Assembly (NCBI GenBank): GCA_013416435.1
Contig: JACCEN010000017.1
Location: 1-64,000 of the forward strand
DNA: 64,000 bases
Direction: 5' to 3'
Source of the DNA: Alcaligenaceae bacterium
GTDB lineage: Bacteria > Pseudomonadota > Gammaproteobacteria > Burkholderiales > Burkholderiaceae_B
A program made the position numbers and the translations under genes. Numbering within the stretch: the first letter of the stretch is position 1; every line of letters starts with the position of its first letter. Of this stretch, positions 1 to 8,617 are shown piece by piece. The notes under the pieces were generated by a model. It did not search any database. It saw only the letters and a list, made by a program, of their open reading frames with translations, and was not told where the DNA came from.

Positions 1-179
1 TCGGCTATCGTGGACTTGTTGGGCACGACATATCCTTTGGCACGAAACTGCTTCTTCCAGTTGTACAGAGTCGCCTCTGAGACCCCAATCTCCCGACTCA
101 GGCTGGCCACCGTCCGATTGTGCGGCGGCATCAATTTCCTGACTGTCTGTTCTCTGAATTCTGCGCTGTAGCTGGCCAC
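1..179 (-). CDS. IS3-family transposase OrfA, N-terminal part (runs off the window)
   Basis: Read from GTG at 179 towards base 1, this gives VASYSAEFREQTVRKLM, then a helix-turn-helix ending SEATLYNWKKQFRAKG. That is the usual start of an IS3-family OrfA DNA-binding protein (about 90-110 aa in the family, 59 codons present here). The Trp-Lys-Lys after the recognition helix is typical. OrfB, which would carry the DDE catalytic domain, lies outside the window. GAAGAA just upstream of the GTG is a weak ribosome site. An inverted repeat (CGTCCGCTC at 189-197 with GAGCGGACA near 220-228) lies in the leader between the IS end and the gene. The family is clear; the exact IS name is not. Confidence 0.8.
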   Translation of the reverse strand, partial: MASYSAEFREQTVRKLMPPHNRTVASLSREIGVSEATLYNWKKQFRAKGYVVPNKSTIA

Positions 180-245
180 TTCTTCACTCCGTCCGCTCCC
201 TCAAATTTCCAAATCAACCGAGCGGACATCTATTGTGACAGAGGG
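180..245 (-). mobile_element. Left end and leader of the IS3-type element
   Basis: This untranslated leader of the partial transposase ends in TGTCACAATAGA (minus strand) near 229-240, next to a run of G on the plus strand. The end is placed only by the TG dinucleotide and the change of sequence character. The other IS end is outside the window, so neither the terminal repeat nor a target duplication can be confirmed. Confidence 0.4.
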
Positions 246-326
246 GGGGGTAAAGACGACAGACCACTGAGGGGAGCTGGTTCATTGACTGATCTGTGGT
301 CGGGTAAAAGCAGACTTCCCCCGCCA
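243..326. other. Nested stem structure of unknown nature beside the IS end
   Basis: A G-run at 243-250 can pair with CCCCC at 318-322. Inside it, GACCAC (262-267) pairs with GTGGTC (296-301). The segment ends CCCCCGCCA, which recalls a tRNA 3' end, but it has no TTCGA loop and no normal cloverleaf, so it is not called a tRNA. It could be a recombination scar or a small structured RNA upstream of the terminator at 330-355. Confidence 0.2.
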
Positions 327-329
327 TTC

Positions 330-355
330 AAACGCCCCGATTGTCGGGGCGTTTT
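330..355 (+). terminator. Rho-independent terminator
   Basis: GCCCCGA and TCGGGGC arms with a short TTG loop are followed by GTTTT and preceded by AAAC, so it could work in both directions. No intact gene reads into it from the left in this window. It may belong to the structured segment at 243-326. Confidence 0.65.
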
Positions 356-565
356 ACTTCGGCATCTTTTTCAGTGATGTAATCGGCACACGCAATCAGC
401 CGGACGCGCTAGTCTCGTTGATCGCGTTGACAATGTGTCCAGTAAGTCAGCATTTATACCAAGTAGGAAAGCTAAGTAGGAAAATCTAAGAAATTGGGAC
501 AAAATGACCAAAGTCATCCGATTTTACGTTTCTAGTGCATTGATTTTGAAAGTTGTGGATCTAAG

Positions 566-800
566 TTGAAATCGGATCCTACAAAGGTTTTTGTCGAAAT
601 ACAAAAAATAGAGACTTTTGGGCCTTTGGCGGAGGCCATTTTTACGCGTATTTGCAACAATACAAAAGGCGTGTTCACGGCAGATGCACTGAAGGACTAC
701 TCATCCAGAGTCGGACGGGAAATTTCCACTCAGGAAGTCCAAAGCACGTTTGGATTACTGACATCGGCCAATCTGGTCATGCGTATAGGGGCCGGGGGCC
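566..800 (+). pseudogene. Remnant of an AAA/archaeal-type ATPase, C-terminal winged-helix part
   Basis: The frame opened by TTG at 566 encodes about 78 credible residues, including FTADALKDYSSRVGREIS and the helix STFGLLTSANLVMRIGAG. This matches my memory of the C-terminal winged helix that follows the ATPase domain in large DEXX/AAA ATPases; those proteins normally continue with a Tyr and a DPF motif. Here the reading passes into the end of the convergent IclR gene instead. No P-loop part is present upstream. The base composition is clearly more AT-rich than the resident genes. I read it as a fragment truncated at both ends and abandoned by a mobile element. Confidence 0.5.
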
Positions 801-809
801 CACCTTCCC

Positions 810-1592
810 CTAACGCCTCAGCAAGATCGCGCGGACGGTTTCCGCCGCAGCCTGTAGTCGATGCAGGTTCGCCATCAGGCTATCCAGCGTGATGCGGGCG
901 GTGGGGCCATGGCATGCCACCGCGGCCACCATGGCATCCTGGTCGTCCACCACCGGTACGGCGATGGCGACCATGCCCCGGATGAACTCCTCGTTGTCGA
1001 TGCCGACCTGGCGGCTGCGCGACTGGTCCAGGTATTCGGCGAGTCGCGCCGGATCGACCAGCGTGTTCGGCGTGTGACGGCGCAGATGCAGATTCGCCAG
1101 GACGCGGTGGCGCTCGGGCCGGGGCATGCGCGACAGGAACAGCTTGCCGCTGGCCGTGCAATACACCGGCACGCGCGCGCCATGGTCGAAATGCACGCCT
1201 AGGGGGTGTGGCGACTCGACACGCGCGACATACAGCACGTCATTGCCGTCCAGGGCCGTCAGGTTGCAGGTTTCATCCATCTGGCGTGCGAGGTCGCGCA
1301 GCACGGCAAGGCAATCCTGAACCAGCGGTGTGCTCTTCAGGGTGTAGAGCCCCAGCGCGTGAGCGCGTGGGCCGGTCACGAAGCCGCCGGTGGCGGGCAT
1401 GCGGACCACCCAGCCTTCGTCCAGCATGATGCGGAGCATCCGGATCATCGTGGTCTTGGGAACCTTCAGCCGGGCGGCCAACTGTGCCACCGTGGGCGGC
1501 ACAGCCGCGCGGCACAGCATTTCCAGGATGTGTAGCGTTCGCAGGCTGCGGGCAGAGTCGGCCTGGTCGCTCATGGGCTCTGGATGGGGCAC
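810..1592 (-). CDS. IclR-family transcriptional regulator
   Basis: This 260-aa protein has the IclR layout: an N-terminal winged helix-turn-helix (about residues 18-75, with VAQLAARLKVPKTTMIRML) and a C-terminal effector domain (about 85-255). Within the latter, YCTASGKLFL and a GIDNEEFIRGMVAIAVPV stretch are the usual ligand-domain motifs. A second possible start lies at Met7 (MSDQ). The gene is divergent from the TRAP transporter operon beginning at 1850 and very probably controls it. A palindrome at 1645-1659 between them is a candidate operator. Its stop codon is only a few bases from the foreign segment on its left, so the mobile DNA ended just short of the gene. Confidence 0.93.
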   Translation of the reverse strand: MPHPEPMSDQADSARSLRTLHILEMLCRAAVPPTVAQLAARLKVPKTTMIRMLRIMLDEGWVVRMPATGGFVTGPRAHALGLYTLKSTPLVQDCLAVLRDLARQMDETCNLTALDGNDVLYVARVESPHPLGVHFDHGARVPVYCTASGKLFLSRMPRPERHRVLANLHLRRHTPNTLVDPARLAEYLDQSRSRQVGIDNEEFIRGMVAIAVPVVDDQDAMVAAVACHGPTARITLDSLMANLHRLQAAAETVRAILLRR

Positions 1593-1644
1593 AGCGGTTC
1601 TCCGAAAGGGGCGGGGTAAGACGGATTATGGTCTGTTTTTAAGG

Positions 1645-1659
1645 GTTTTGGACCAAAAC
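1645..1659. promoter_or_regulatory. Candidate IclR operator (palindrome)
   Basis: GTTTTGG, a single A, then CCAAAAC: a perfect 7+7 inverted repeat about 53 bases upstream of the IclR start and 190 bases upstream of the DctP start. IclR proteins bind short palindromes in such divergent regions. The regulator assignment is inferred from position. Confidence 0.45.
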
Positions 1660-1849
1660 GGCGATCTTGATGCGCTGCGGATTGACTCGTGCTTACCGCG
1701 CTCCCTAGAATCGCCCGGAACGCGAGTCGTGGTTTGCCCCGGCAGGTTCCTTCAAGGAATTATGCCGCCAAGCCGGAACGGACGTTGGCTTTCTGCCGCA
1801 CAGACGCCGGACGCGCTGTGCAAAACAAACCAAAATGGCGGAGGAGATT

Positions 1850-2959
1850 ATGAGAAGTCGGTGGAGCAAAACCTTGGCTGGTGCGCTGTTCGTGGCGACA
1901 ACCATGTTCTCGGTCACAGCCGTGCAGGCACAGGCTGTCAAGAAGCTGCGGGTACAGACTGCCGTGCCTACCAGCAGCATGTATTTCGAGCTGATGAAGC
2001 GGTGGGGAGATCGAATCGATAAAATGTCGAAAGGCCGGATCAAGGTCGAGATTCTTCCCGATGGCGCTGTGGTGCCCGCCTTCGAGATCCTCGATGCGGT
2101 CGACAAGGGCATCGTGGAAGGCGGCTATGCATGGACGCACTACTGGTCCGGCAAGCACCCGGCGGCGGGTCTGTTCAGCAACCCCATGGCCGGCGCCGGT
2201 GCCGGCATGGACCAGCTCTCGCACATGGCCTGGCTGTACGAGGGCGGCGGCAACAAGCTGCTCGACAAATTCTACAAAGATATCCTGAAGATCAACGTCG
2301 AAGTGTTCATGCTGCAGCCCATGGGCCCGGACCCGCTGGGCTGGTTCAAGGCGCCGATCGCCAGCGTCGAGGACTTCAAGAAGCTGAAGTATCGCTCCCC
2401 GCCGGGCATTACGGGGGAAATCTTTGGCGAAATGGGCATCTCGGCCGTGGCGCTGCCGGGCGGCGAAATCGTTCCCGCCGCGCAACGGGGCGTGATCGAT
2501 GCGGCGGAATGGATCGGGCCGGCCGATGACGTCAACCTGGGCCTGTATACCGTCTGGAAGAACTACTATCTGCAAGGCCTGCACCAGTCGACGGACGTTG
2601 GCGAAGTCATCATCAACGGCAAGTTCTGGGCGTCGCTGGATCCGGACCTGCAGGAAATCGTCCGCACGGCATCGCTGGCCAGCGTGGGGGAAACCTACAC
2701 CTTCAACGTGGCGCGCAATGCCGCCGCACTTCAAAAAATGAAGGCGGAAAAGGTGGTCGTGCACGACACCCCGGCCGACTTCTACCCGGCTTTCGTCGAG
2801 GCGACCAACAAGGTGCTCGACCGCTATGCGGCCAAGGACGCCTTCTTCAAGGAAGTCCTCGATTCGCAGCGTAACTTCGGCAAGACGGTGGTGCCGTACT
2901 GGACCAAGATTCTGGACCTGTACTCCAACCTCGGCAATGCCGCACTAAAAAACAATTAG
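1850..2959 (+). CDS. TRAP transporter substrate-binding protein, DctP/TakP type
   Basis: This 369-aa periplasmic receptor captures the substrate for the DctQM permease. The start was moved to ATG 1850 because GGAGGAG lies directly upstream. A signal peptide of about 27 residues ends in VQAQA. The segment GGEIVPAAQRGVIDAAEW with following aromatic residues is typical of the TakP-like branch that binds 2-keto acids or other small carboxylates through a conserved Arg and Trp. The next genes encode the two permease subunits and a GMC alcohol dehydrogenase. The ligand is therefore probably a hydroxy- or keto-acid linked to alcohol oxidation, but its identity is not visible. Confidence 0.92.
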   Translation: MRSRWSKTLAGALFVATTMFSVTAVQAQAVKKLRVQTAVPTSSMYFELMKRWGDRIDKMSKGRIKVEILPDGAVVPAFEILDAVDKGIVEGGYAWTHYWSGKHPAAGLFSNPMAGAGAGMDQLSHMAWLYEGGGNKLLDKFYKDILKINVEVFMLQPMGPDPLGWFKAPIASVEDFKKLKYRSPPGITGEIFGEMGISAVALPGGEIVPAAQRGVIDAAEWIGPADDVNLGLYTVWKNYYLQGLHQSTDVGEVIINGKFWASLDPDLQEIVRTASLASVGETYTFNVARNAAALQKMKAEKVVVHDTPADFYPAFVEATNKVLDRYAAKDAFFKEVLDSQRNFGKTVVPYWTKILDLYSNLGNAALKNN

Positions 2960-3109
2960 AACGCTGCAATATAAGGCCGTAAGCAAGGCCGGGCTACGCC
3001 ACGCGGCATGGCCTGGCCGGCTAAAGCTGCAGGACGAAACAAGGAAGGGCAGGGCGACGCCGCAGGCGCGCCCGGCTGCTCCTTCGCGGTTTCTTTGGGA
3101 GTCTTCAAG

Positions 3110-3673
3110 ATGACGGATGTGGCGGCGGGGTATCCCGAACTGCCTGAGCGCGCGTGCGACACGTGGATCAGGCGGGTGGTCGGTGCCATCGACAGTTTCA
3201 CCAAGATGACGGGCTGGGCGATTGCCTGGGCCATCCTTCCCATGGTGGGCTGCTTGGTGGTCGAGGTGATCGGCAGGTATTTCTTCAACAAACCCACGGT
3301 CTGGGCATACGACATGACGTTCATGCTGTACGGCAGTTTCTTCATGCTGGGATCGGCCTATACCCTGATGAAGAAATCGCATATTCGTACAGACCTGTTC
3401 TACGATCAATGGTCCGTGCGCACCCAGGGCAAGGTCGACATCGTCTGCTACCTGCTGCTTTATTTTCCGGCCCTGGTCCTGTTCCTGGCGGTCAGTTGGG
3501 ACTTCTTCCTGGCCTCGTTCGCACGCAACGAACGCATCGTGACGAGCCCATGGATGCCGATCGTCTGGCCATTCAAGTTCACCATGCCGCTGGCAACCGC
3601 CCTGCTGTTGATCCAGGGGGTATCCGAGCTGCTGAAAAGCATCTACGCCGCACGCAGGGGGAAATGGCTATGA
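3110..3673 (+). CDS. TRAP transporter small permease, DctQ family
   Basis: This 187-aa membrane protein has the four-helix DctQ pattern, with hydrophobic stretches near residues 30-50, 65-85, 110-130 and 155-175. The family motif region contains EVIGRYFFNKPTVWAYD. ATG 3110 follows GGGAG at a good distance; the open frame extends 34 codons upstream with no ribosome site. The last bases overlap the DctM start (ATGA), which implies translational coupling. DctQ bridges the binding protein and the large permease. The 150-base gap after DctP is GC-rich and can form stems, as is common where the receptor is made in excess. Confidence 0.92.
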   Translation: MTDVAAGYPELPERACDTWIRRVVGAIDSFTKMTGWAIAWAILPMVGCLVVEVIGRYFFNKPTVWAYDMTFMLYGSFFMLGSAYTLMKKSHIRTDLFYDQWSVRTQGKVDIVCYLLLYFPALVLFLAVSWDFFLASFARNERIVTSPWMPIVWPFKFTMPLATALLLIQGVSELLKSIYAARRGKWL

Positions 3674-4989
3674 GTATCGGTCCGGAAATCCTGGGCCTGC
3701 TGTCCCTCGGCATTCTCGTCGTGGCGATGTTCGTGGGCTTTCCCATCGTATTCACCCTCATTGCCGTGGGTCTTGGCGTGGGCTGGTTCGCCCTGGGCGA
3801 GATCGCGCTGCACCTGATGACGCTGCAGTTCTTCTCGGTGATGCGCGATCCGACGCTTGCCGCCGTGCCGTTCTTCCTGTTCATGGGTTTCCTGCTCGAA
3901 CAGTCAGGGCTGGTGCAGCGGCTGTTCCGAGGCGTGCAGCTGCTGCTGGCCGGCGTGCGCGGTTCGCTGTACCTCGCCGTGCTGCTGACGGCCACCATCT
4001 TCGCGGCGGCCACCGGCATCGTGGGCTCGTCCGTCACCCTGCTGGGCGTGATGGCCGCGCCCGCAATGATGAAAAGCGGCTATGACGTTCGCATGAGCGC
4101 TGGCACGATCACCGCAGGCGGCACGCTCGGCATCCTGCTGCCGCCATCCGTGATGCTGATCGTGATGGGCCCCGTGGTCGGCGTGCCGGCCACCGAACTG
4201 TTTGCGGCGGCGATCATGCCTGGCCTGCTGCTGGCGGCCATCTACATCATCTACACACTGGCGCGCAGCTGGATGAATCCCGCACTGGGTCCGGCACTGC
4301 CGATGGATGAACGCAGGCCGCTTCCGTACGTGCTGAAGGAACTGCTGATCGGCTCGGTGCCGGTCATCGTGATGATCACCGCGACCCTGGGTGTGATCCT
4401 GGCCGGCATCGCCACGCCCACCGATGCCGGCGCGTGCGGGGCTTTCGTCACGCTTCTGCTGACACTGGCCTATCGAAAGATGAGCTGGGAGGGCTTCAAG
4501 AGATCGATCATTGCCACACTGGAGATCTCCTGCATGATCCTGCTGCTGGTCGCGGCATCCAACTACTTCGGTGCGGTGTTCTCCCGCCTGGGCAGTGCCG
4601 ACTACCTGGCCACCCTCATGCTGAGCCTGGAGCTGGGGCCGACCACGATGCTGCTGCTCATGCTCGGACTGATCTTCATCCTGGGCTGGCCCCTGGAATG
4701 GGTGCCGATCGTGCTGATCGTGGTGCCAATTTTCTTGCCGGTGGTGGCACAGCTGGGCATCAACCTGGTGTGGTTCTGCACGCTGGTCTGCGTGTGCCTG
4801 CAGACCGCATGGATGTCGCCCCCGGTCGCGCTATCGGCATACTTCCTCAAGGGGGTGGTGCCCTCCTGGAGCCTGAAAGACATCTACATGGGCATGATGC
4901 AGTTCATGTGCCTGCAGGTCATCGGCCTGCTGCTGGTGCTGTGGTTCCCCGAGATCGCGCTGTGGTTGCCGTCGGTACTGAAGGACTAG
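3670..4989 (+). CDS. TRAP transporter large permease, DctM family
   Basis: This 439-aa polytopic protein has about 12 hydrophobic segments and the usual DctM length. It carries GTLGILLPPSVMLIV in the middle, a motif region shared by the family, and a second half-repeat with GWPLEWVPIVLIVVPIF. ATG 3670 overlaps the DctQ stop and has a G-rich ribosome site about 9 bases upstream; an alternative ATG at 3664 is too close to that site. DctM is the ion-coupled transport subunit (Na+ or H+ in the family). Six bases separate it from the GMC dehydrogenase, so the four genes form one operon. Confidence 0.93.
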   Translation: MSIGPEILGLLSLGILVVAMFVGFPIVFTLIAVGLGVGWFALGEIALHLMTLQFFSVMRDPTLAAVPFFLFMGFLLEQSGLVQRLFRGVQLLLAGVRGSLYLAVLLTATIFAAATGIVGSSVTLLGVMAAPAMMKSGYDVRMSAGTITAGGTLGILLPPSVMLIVMGPVVGVPATELFAAAIMPGLLLAAIYIIYTLARSWMNPALGPALPMDERRPLPYVLKELLIGSVPVIVMITATLGVILAGIATPTDAGACGAFVTLLLTLAYRKMSWEGFKRSIIATLEISCMILLLVAASNYFGAVFSRLGSADYLATLMLSLELGPTTMLLLMLGLIFILGWPLEWVPIVLIVVPIFLPVVAQLGINLVWFCTLVCVCLQTAWMSPPVALSAYFLKGVVPSWSLKDIYMGMMQFMCLQVIGLLLVLWFPEIALWLPSVLKD

Positions 4990-4995
4990 CCTACT

Positions 4996-6609
4996 ATGGA
5001 AGCAGTGTTCGACTACATCATCGTCGGCGCGGGTTCTGCCGGCTGCGTACTGGCCAATCGCCTCTCCGAGGACGGGCGGCATTCCGTCTGCCTGCTGGAG
5101 GCCGGGCCGGCCGACCACAATCCGTGGATCCATCTGCCGATCGGCTACGGCAAGACCATGTTCCACAAGACGCTGAACTGGGGTTACTACACCGACCCGG
5201 ATCCGGGCATGCTGGACCGCCGCATCTACTGGCCGCGCGGCCGGGTGCTGGGCGGCTCCAGCTCCATCAACGGGCTGATCTATGTCCGCGGCCAACGCCA
5301 GGACTACGACCACTGGGCAGCCCAGGGCAATCCGGGATGGGGCTGGGACGACTGCCTGCCGTACTTTCGCAAGCTGGAGCACAATGACCTGGGTCCGGGC
5401 CCCACACGGGGCACGGACGGCCCTTTGTGGGCCAGTTCCATCAAGGCGCGCCACGAACTGGTGGAAGCCTTCATCGAGGCGGCCCGCACGCACGGGCTGC
5501 CGCGTGTGCAGGACTTCAACACGGGCGAGCAGGAGGGGGTGGGCTACTACCAGCTCACCACCCGGCATGGCCTGCGCTGCTCCTCGGCGGTGGCCTACCT
5601 GAAGCCGGCGCGCCGGCGCTCCAACCTCACGGTGATGACCGGCACACAGGCCTCCCGCGTCCTGTTCGACGGCAAGCGCGCCTGCGGTGTGCAGGCCGGC
5701 CGGCCCGGCGCATTGCGAACCCTGCGGGCACGCCGCGAGGTACTGTTGGCCGCCGGGGCGCTGCAGTCGCCGCAGCTGCTGCAGCTGTCGGGTATCGGTC
5801 CCGAGGCGCTGCTGAAGGAACACGGCATCAAGATCGTCCATGCCTCCCCGGGGGTCGGGGAAAACCTTCAGGACCACCTGCAGATCCGTCTCATGTACGA
5901 GGTCACGAAGCCGATCACGACCAACGATGACCTGCGCACACTGGCCGGCAAGGCCCGCCTCGGCCTGCAATGGCTCTTCAGCCGCAGCGGCCCGCTGGCC
6001 ATCGGCATCAACCAGGGCGCGCTGTTCTGCAAGGTCATGCCCGAAGTCGTGCGCCCGGACATACAGTTCCACTTCGCCACGCTCTCCGCCGACATGGCCG
6101 GCGGTACGGTGCACCCGTTCCCCGGCTGCACCTACTCGGTCTGCCAGTTGCGTCCGGCGTCGCGCGGCCATGTCCGCATCCGCTCCACCGACCCCTTCGA
6201 GGCGCCATCCATGCAGCCTTACTACTTGTCTGCCGACCTGGACCGTCGCACGGCAGTCGCGGCGGTGCGCTACGCGCGCCGGCTGGCGTCCACCGATCCC
6301 CTGGCGCCTTTGATGAAGCGCGAGGTTCGCCCAGGCGCCGACGCACAGTCGGACGATGAGATCCTTCACTTCTGTCGCGAGTACGGCGCCACCATCTTCC
6401 ACCCCAGCGGTACGGCAAAAATGGGGCCGGACAACGACACGATGGCGGTCGTCGACAGCAGGCTGCGGGTGAGGGGCGTATCAGGCCTGCGCGTGGTGGA
6501 TTGCTCCATCATGCCGACCCTGGTATCGGGCAACACCAACGTGCCCATCATCATGGTGGCGGAGAAGGCCTCAGACATGATTCTGGAGGATGCCCGTCAG
6601 ACCGCATGA
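4996..6609 (+). CDS. GMC-family FAD-dependent alcohol/choline dehydrogenase
   Basis: This 537-aa flavoprotein oxidises a primary alcohol with FAD. The dinucleotide motif GAGSAG is at residues 11-16, the first GMC signature GRVLGGSSSINGLIYVRG is near 80, and the second, GALQSPQLLQLSGIG, is near 255. The C-terminal active-site region holds FHPSGTAKMG with the catalytic His near 470 and a conserved Asn in SGNTNVP near 515. It is the last gene of the TRAP operon, so it likely oxidises the imported compound or a derivative. GMC enzymes cannot be assigned a substrate from sequence; choline, polyethylene glycol and long-chain alcohol dehydrogenases are all in the family. Confidence 0.92.
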   Translation: MEAVFDYIIVGAGSAGCVLANRLSEDGRHSVCLLEAGPADHNPWIHLPIGYGKTMFHKTLNWGYYTDPDPGMLDRRIYWPRGRVLGGSSSINGLIYVRGQRQDYDHWAAQGNPGWGWDDCLPYFRKLEHNDLGPGPTRGTDGPLWASSIKARHELVEAFIEAARTHGLPRVQDFNTGEQEGVGYYQLTTRHGLRCSSAVAYLKPARRRSNLTVMTGTQASRVLFDGKRACGVQAGRPGALRTLRARREVLLAAGALQSPQLLQLSGIGPEALLKEHGIKIVHASPGVGENLQDHLQIRLMYEVTKPITTNDDLRTLAGKARLGLQWLFSRSGPLAIGINQGALFCKVMPEVVRPDIQFHFATLSADMAGGTVHPFPGCTYSVCQLRPASRGHVRIRSTDPFEAPSMQPYYLSADLDRRTAVAAVRYARRLASTDPLAPLMKREVRPGADAQSDDEILHFCREYGATIFHPSGTAKMGPDNDTMAVVDSRLRVRGVSGLRVVDCSIMPTLVSGNTNVPIIMVAEKASDMILEDARQTA

Positions 6610-6661
6610 ACGCGGACGATCAAAGACAGGTGATGCAAGCCTGGGCATGCTGTTTACCTGG

Positions 6662-6691
6662 AGGGTCAGACCCCGCACGGGGTCTGACCCT
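6662..6691. repeat. Nested palindromic repeat, copy 1
   Basis: A full copy with GCAC centre; its outermost bases are A and T instead of G and C, so the pair is kept. It lies between the convergent ends of the GMC dehydrogenase and the FMN-oxidase pseudogene. It begins 53 bases after the former's stop and touches the latter's stop region. Confidence 0.9.
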
Positions 6692-6692
6692 T

Positions 6693-7528
6693 TCAAGCCG
6701 CCGTGCGCTTTACGTGGCTTTCGTTCAATTTGCCGATGCTGTCCACGCCGCTGTGCAATACGGTATTGACCAGTTCGCGGTTCATGAACTCCATGACGCC
6801 GCCCGCTCCGCCGACGGTAAGGCCGTACATGAGGGGGCGGCCGATGGCGACGCCGATGAACTCCAGGTCGTCCCAGGTCAGGTCGGTCTTGAAGGCATTG
6901 GGATTCCCGGTGGGGAAGTTGCCATAAGGCAGCCACGGCCGCGGGTTGCCAAAGCGCATGTACTCGTCCGACGAACCCTGGCCTATGGCGTCCACGGTAA
7001 ACACGATGGCCTTGAAGCCGGCATCGCGCGCCCTGAGAAGCACCTCTTTGGATTGACCCGCATCCACGGTCAAATACATCTGGAACCACTTCGGCCCCGA
7101 GGAGGCTTTGGCGATGTCTTCCATGCTGCGCGTGGAAGCACTGGATACGGTCAGCAACGCACCGGAGCGCGCGGCGCCTTCCGCGGTGGCGACCTCGCCG
7201 GCCGGGTGGTGCAGGCCATGGCTGCCGAAAGGCGTAACGATGACCGGATGGGGAAGTTTCTCGCCAAGCAGGGTGACGAAGGTGTCGATCTTGCCGCGCA
7301 CGATGCCTTGCATGCGGTGCGGGATAAAGACGTAGTCGCCGAAAGCGCGCCGGTTCTCGCGCAGCGTCCATTGGTCGCCTCTTCGGCGACCTGCGCGCGC
7401 ACCAGCCCGGAGGCCGACAGCGCGGCCGTGGCGAGGCCCGCACCCGCCATCCGGAACATGTCGCGTCGCGCGTGGTTGGCAGGTTCGACGGGGTCGATGG
7501 AGACGGATTGATTCGCGGTGGTGTTCAT
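6693..7528 (-). pseudogene. FMN-dependent alpha-hydroxy-acid oxidase, frameshifted and internally deleted
   Basis: The gene begins at ATG 7528 with a twin-arginine-like signal (HARRDMFRMAGAGLATAALSASG). Near 7372 the reading must shift frame to continue with WTLRENRRAFGDYVFIPHRM, a typical N-terminus of lactate-oxidase-like flavoenzymes. The homologous reading runs to TWDDLEFI. It then jumps at about 6850-6858 straight to GVAIGRPLMYGL, the far C-terminal FMN-phosphate loop. The family's middle part, with the catalytic His (NHGGR region) and substrate Arg, is missing, roughly 90 residues. The remnant has about 278 codons where the family has about 370. Its start overlaps the stop of the upstream reductase gene (ATGA). 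It should be inactive. Confidence 0.85.
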
Positions 7529-8538
7529 GATGATTCTCCTTGTGTTTCCCGCAGGGTTCCAGCCGGCAATGTGCGATCGGGCGCGCGATCCAGATCCAGG
7601 ATCGGACCCAGCGGCACGATGCCATTGGGATTGATGCTGCCGTGGCTGCCGTAATAGTGCTGCTTGATATGGTCGAAGTTCACGGTGCCCGCGACGCCCG
7701 GCCATTGATAAAGTTCGCGCGTGTAGCTCCAAAGATTCCTGTAGTCGGCCAGACGCTTCAAGTTGCACTTGAAATGTCCGTAATAAACGGCGTCGAAGCG
7801 GATCAGCGTGGTGAACAGGCGCCAGTCGGCTTCCGTGATGCGGTCGCCCAGCAGGTATCGCTTCCGTTCCAGCCTGGATTCCAGCTTGTCCAGATAGGCG
7901 AACAGCTTGGTCGCTTCCTGCTCATAGACGGCTTGAGACGTGGCGAATCCCGCTTTATAGACGCCGTTGTTGATGGCATCGTAGACTTCGCCATTGATGG
8001 CATCGATTTGCGGCAATAGTTCCGATGGCGTGTAGTCGCCCTCTCTGGCGCATATGCCATCGAAAGCCGAATTGAGCATGCGGATGATCTCCGAAGACTC
8101 GTTGCTGACTATGGTATTGCGTTGCAGGTCCCAAAGCACCGGAACGGTTACTCGACCGCTGAAGCCGGGCTGCGCGCGCAAATACACCTGATACAGGTAT
8201 TGCGCTTGCCCGACGGGATCGGGGATCACGCCCGGGCCGGGATCGAACGTCCAGCCATGCTCGCCCATATAGGGATGGACGACGGACACGCTGATCATCT
8301 GCTCCAGGCCTTTCAAGGTGCGCATGATCAATGTGCGGTGCGCCCACGGACAGGCAAGGGATACATACAGGTGATAGCGCCCGGGTTCGGCGCGGAATCC
8401 GCCGGTGCCGCTTGGCCCGGGGCGACCGTCGGGCGTGATCCAGTTCCGGAACCGGGCGTCGCTGCGAACGAAGCGACCGCCGGTGCCGCTGGTGTCGTAC
8501 CACTGATCATGCCATTTTCCGTCTATCAGAAGTCCCAT
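7525..8538 (-). CDS. Glutathionyl-hydroquinone reductase (YqjG/ECM4-type glutathione transferase)
   Basis: This 337-aa xi-class glutathione transferase-like protein has the catalytic cysteine at residue 63 in the motif CPWAHRTLI, the same position as in the Escherichia coli enzyme. The N-terminal thioredoxin fold is followed by an all-helical domain with SNESSEIIRMLN. Such enzymes remove glutathione from glutathionyl-hydroquinones formed during quinone or chlorophenol metabolism, in the cytoplasm. The start ATG 8538 (MGLLIDGKWHD) was chosen because the upstream 62 codons of the open frame are the antisense of a YceI remnant. Its stop overlaps the pseudogene's start, so the two once formed an operon. 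The gene itself looks intact. Confidence 0.92.
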   Translation of the reverse strand: MGLLIDGKWHDQWYDTSGTGGRFVRSDARFRNWITPDGRPGPSGTGGFRAEPGRYHLYVSLACPWAHRTLIMRTLKGLEQMISVSVVHPYMGEHGWTFDPGPGVIPDPVGQAQYLYQVYLRAQPGFSGRVTVPVLWDLQRNTIVSNESSEIIRMLNSAFDGICAREGDYTPSELLPQIDAINGEVYDAINNGVYKAGFATSQAVYEQEATKLFAYLDKLESRLERKRYLLGDRITEADWRLFTTLIRFDAVYYGHFKCNLKRLADYRNLWSYTRELYQWPGVAGTVNFDHIKQHYYGSHGSINPNGIVPLGPILDLDRAPDRTLPAGTLRETQGESS

Positions 8539-8617
8539 GTCGTTTCCTTGCTGATGAGGCCGGCTGGGCATTAACGGTTCATTCTCGATGCGCCCGGTCC
8601 GGCAGATTCGTATTGAC

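Noticed and set aside
243-326. Possible tRNA or tmRNA 3' end (ends CCCCCGCCA)
   Set aside because: No TTCGA loop, no anticodon arm and poor acceptor pairing beyond the G/C run. Kept only as an unexplained structure.
861-1535. Several long plus-strand frames over the first IclR gene
   Set aside because: They are antisense shadows of high-GC coding DNA; their residue patterns (Arg/Ala/Gly runs) match no family, whereas the minus-strand frame is a full IclR protein.
1760-2764. A 334-codon minus-strand frame over the DctP gene
   Set aside because: It is antisense to a complete TRAP receptor with a ribosome site and signal peptide, and has no recognisable domain.
4831-6402. A 523-codon minus-strand frame over the GMC dehydrogenase
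   Set aside because: Its length comes only from GC-rich codons with few stops. The plus strand carries all GMC motifs.
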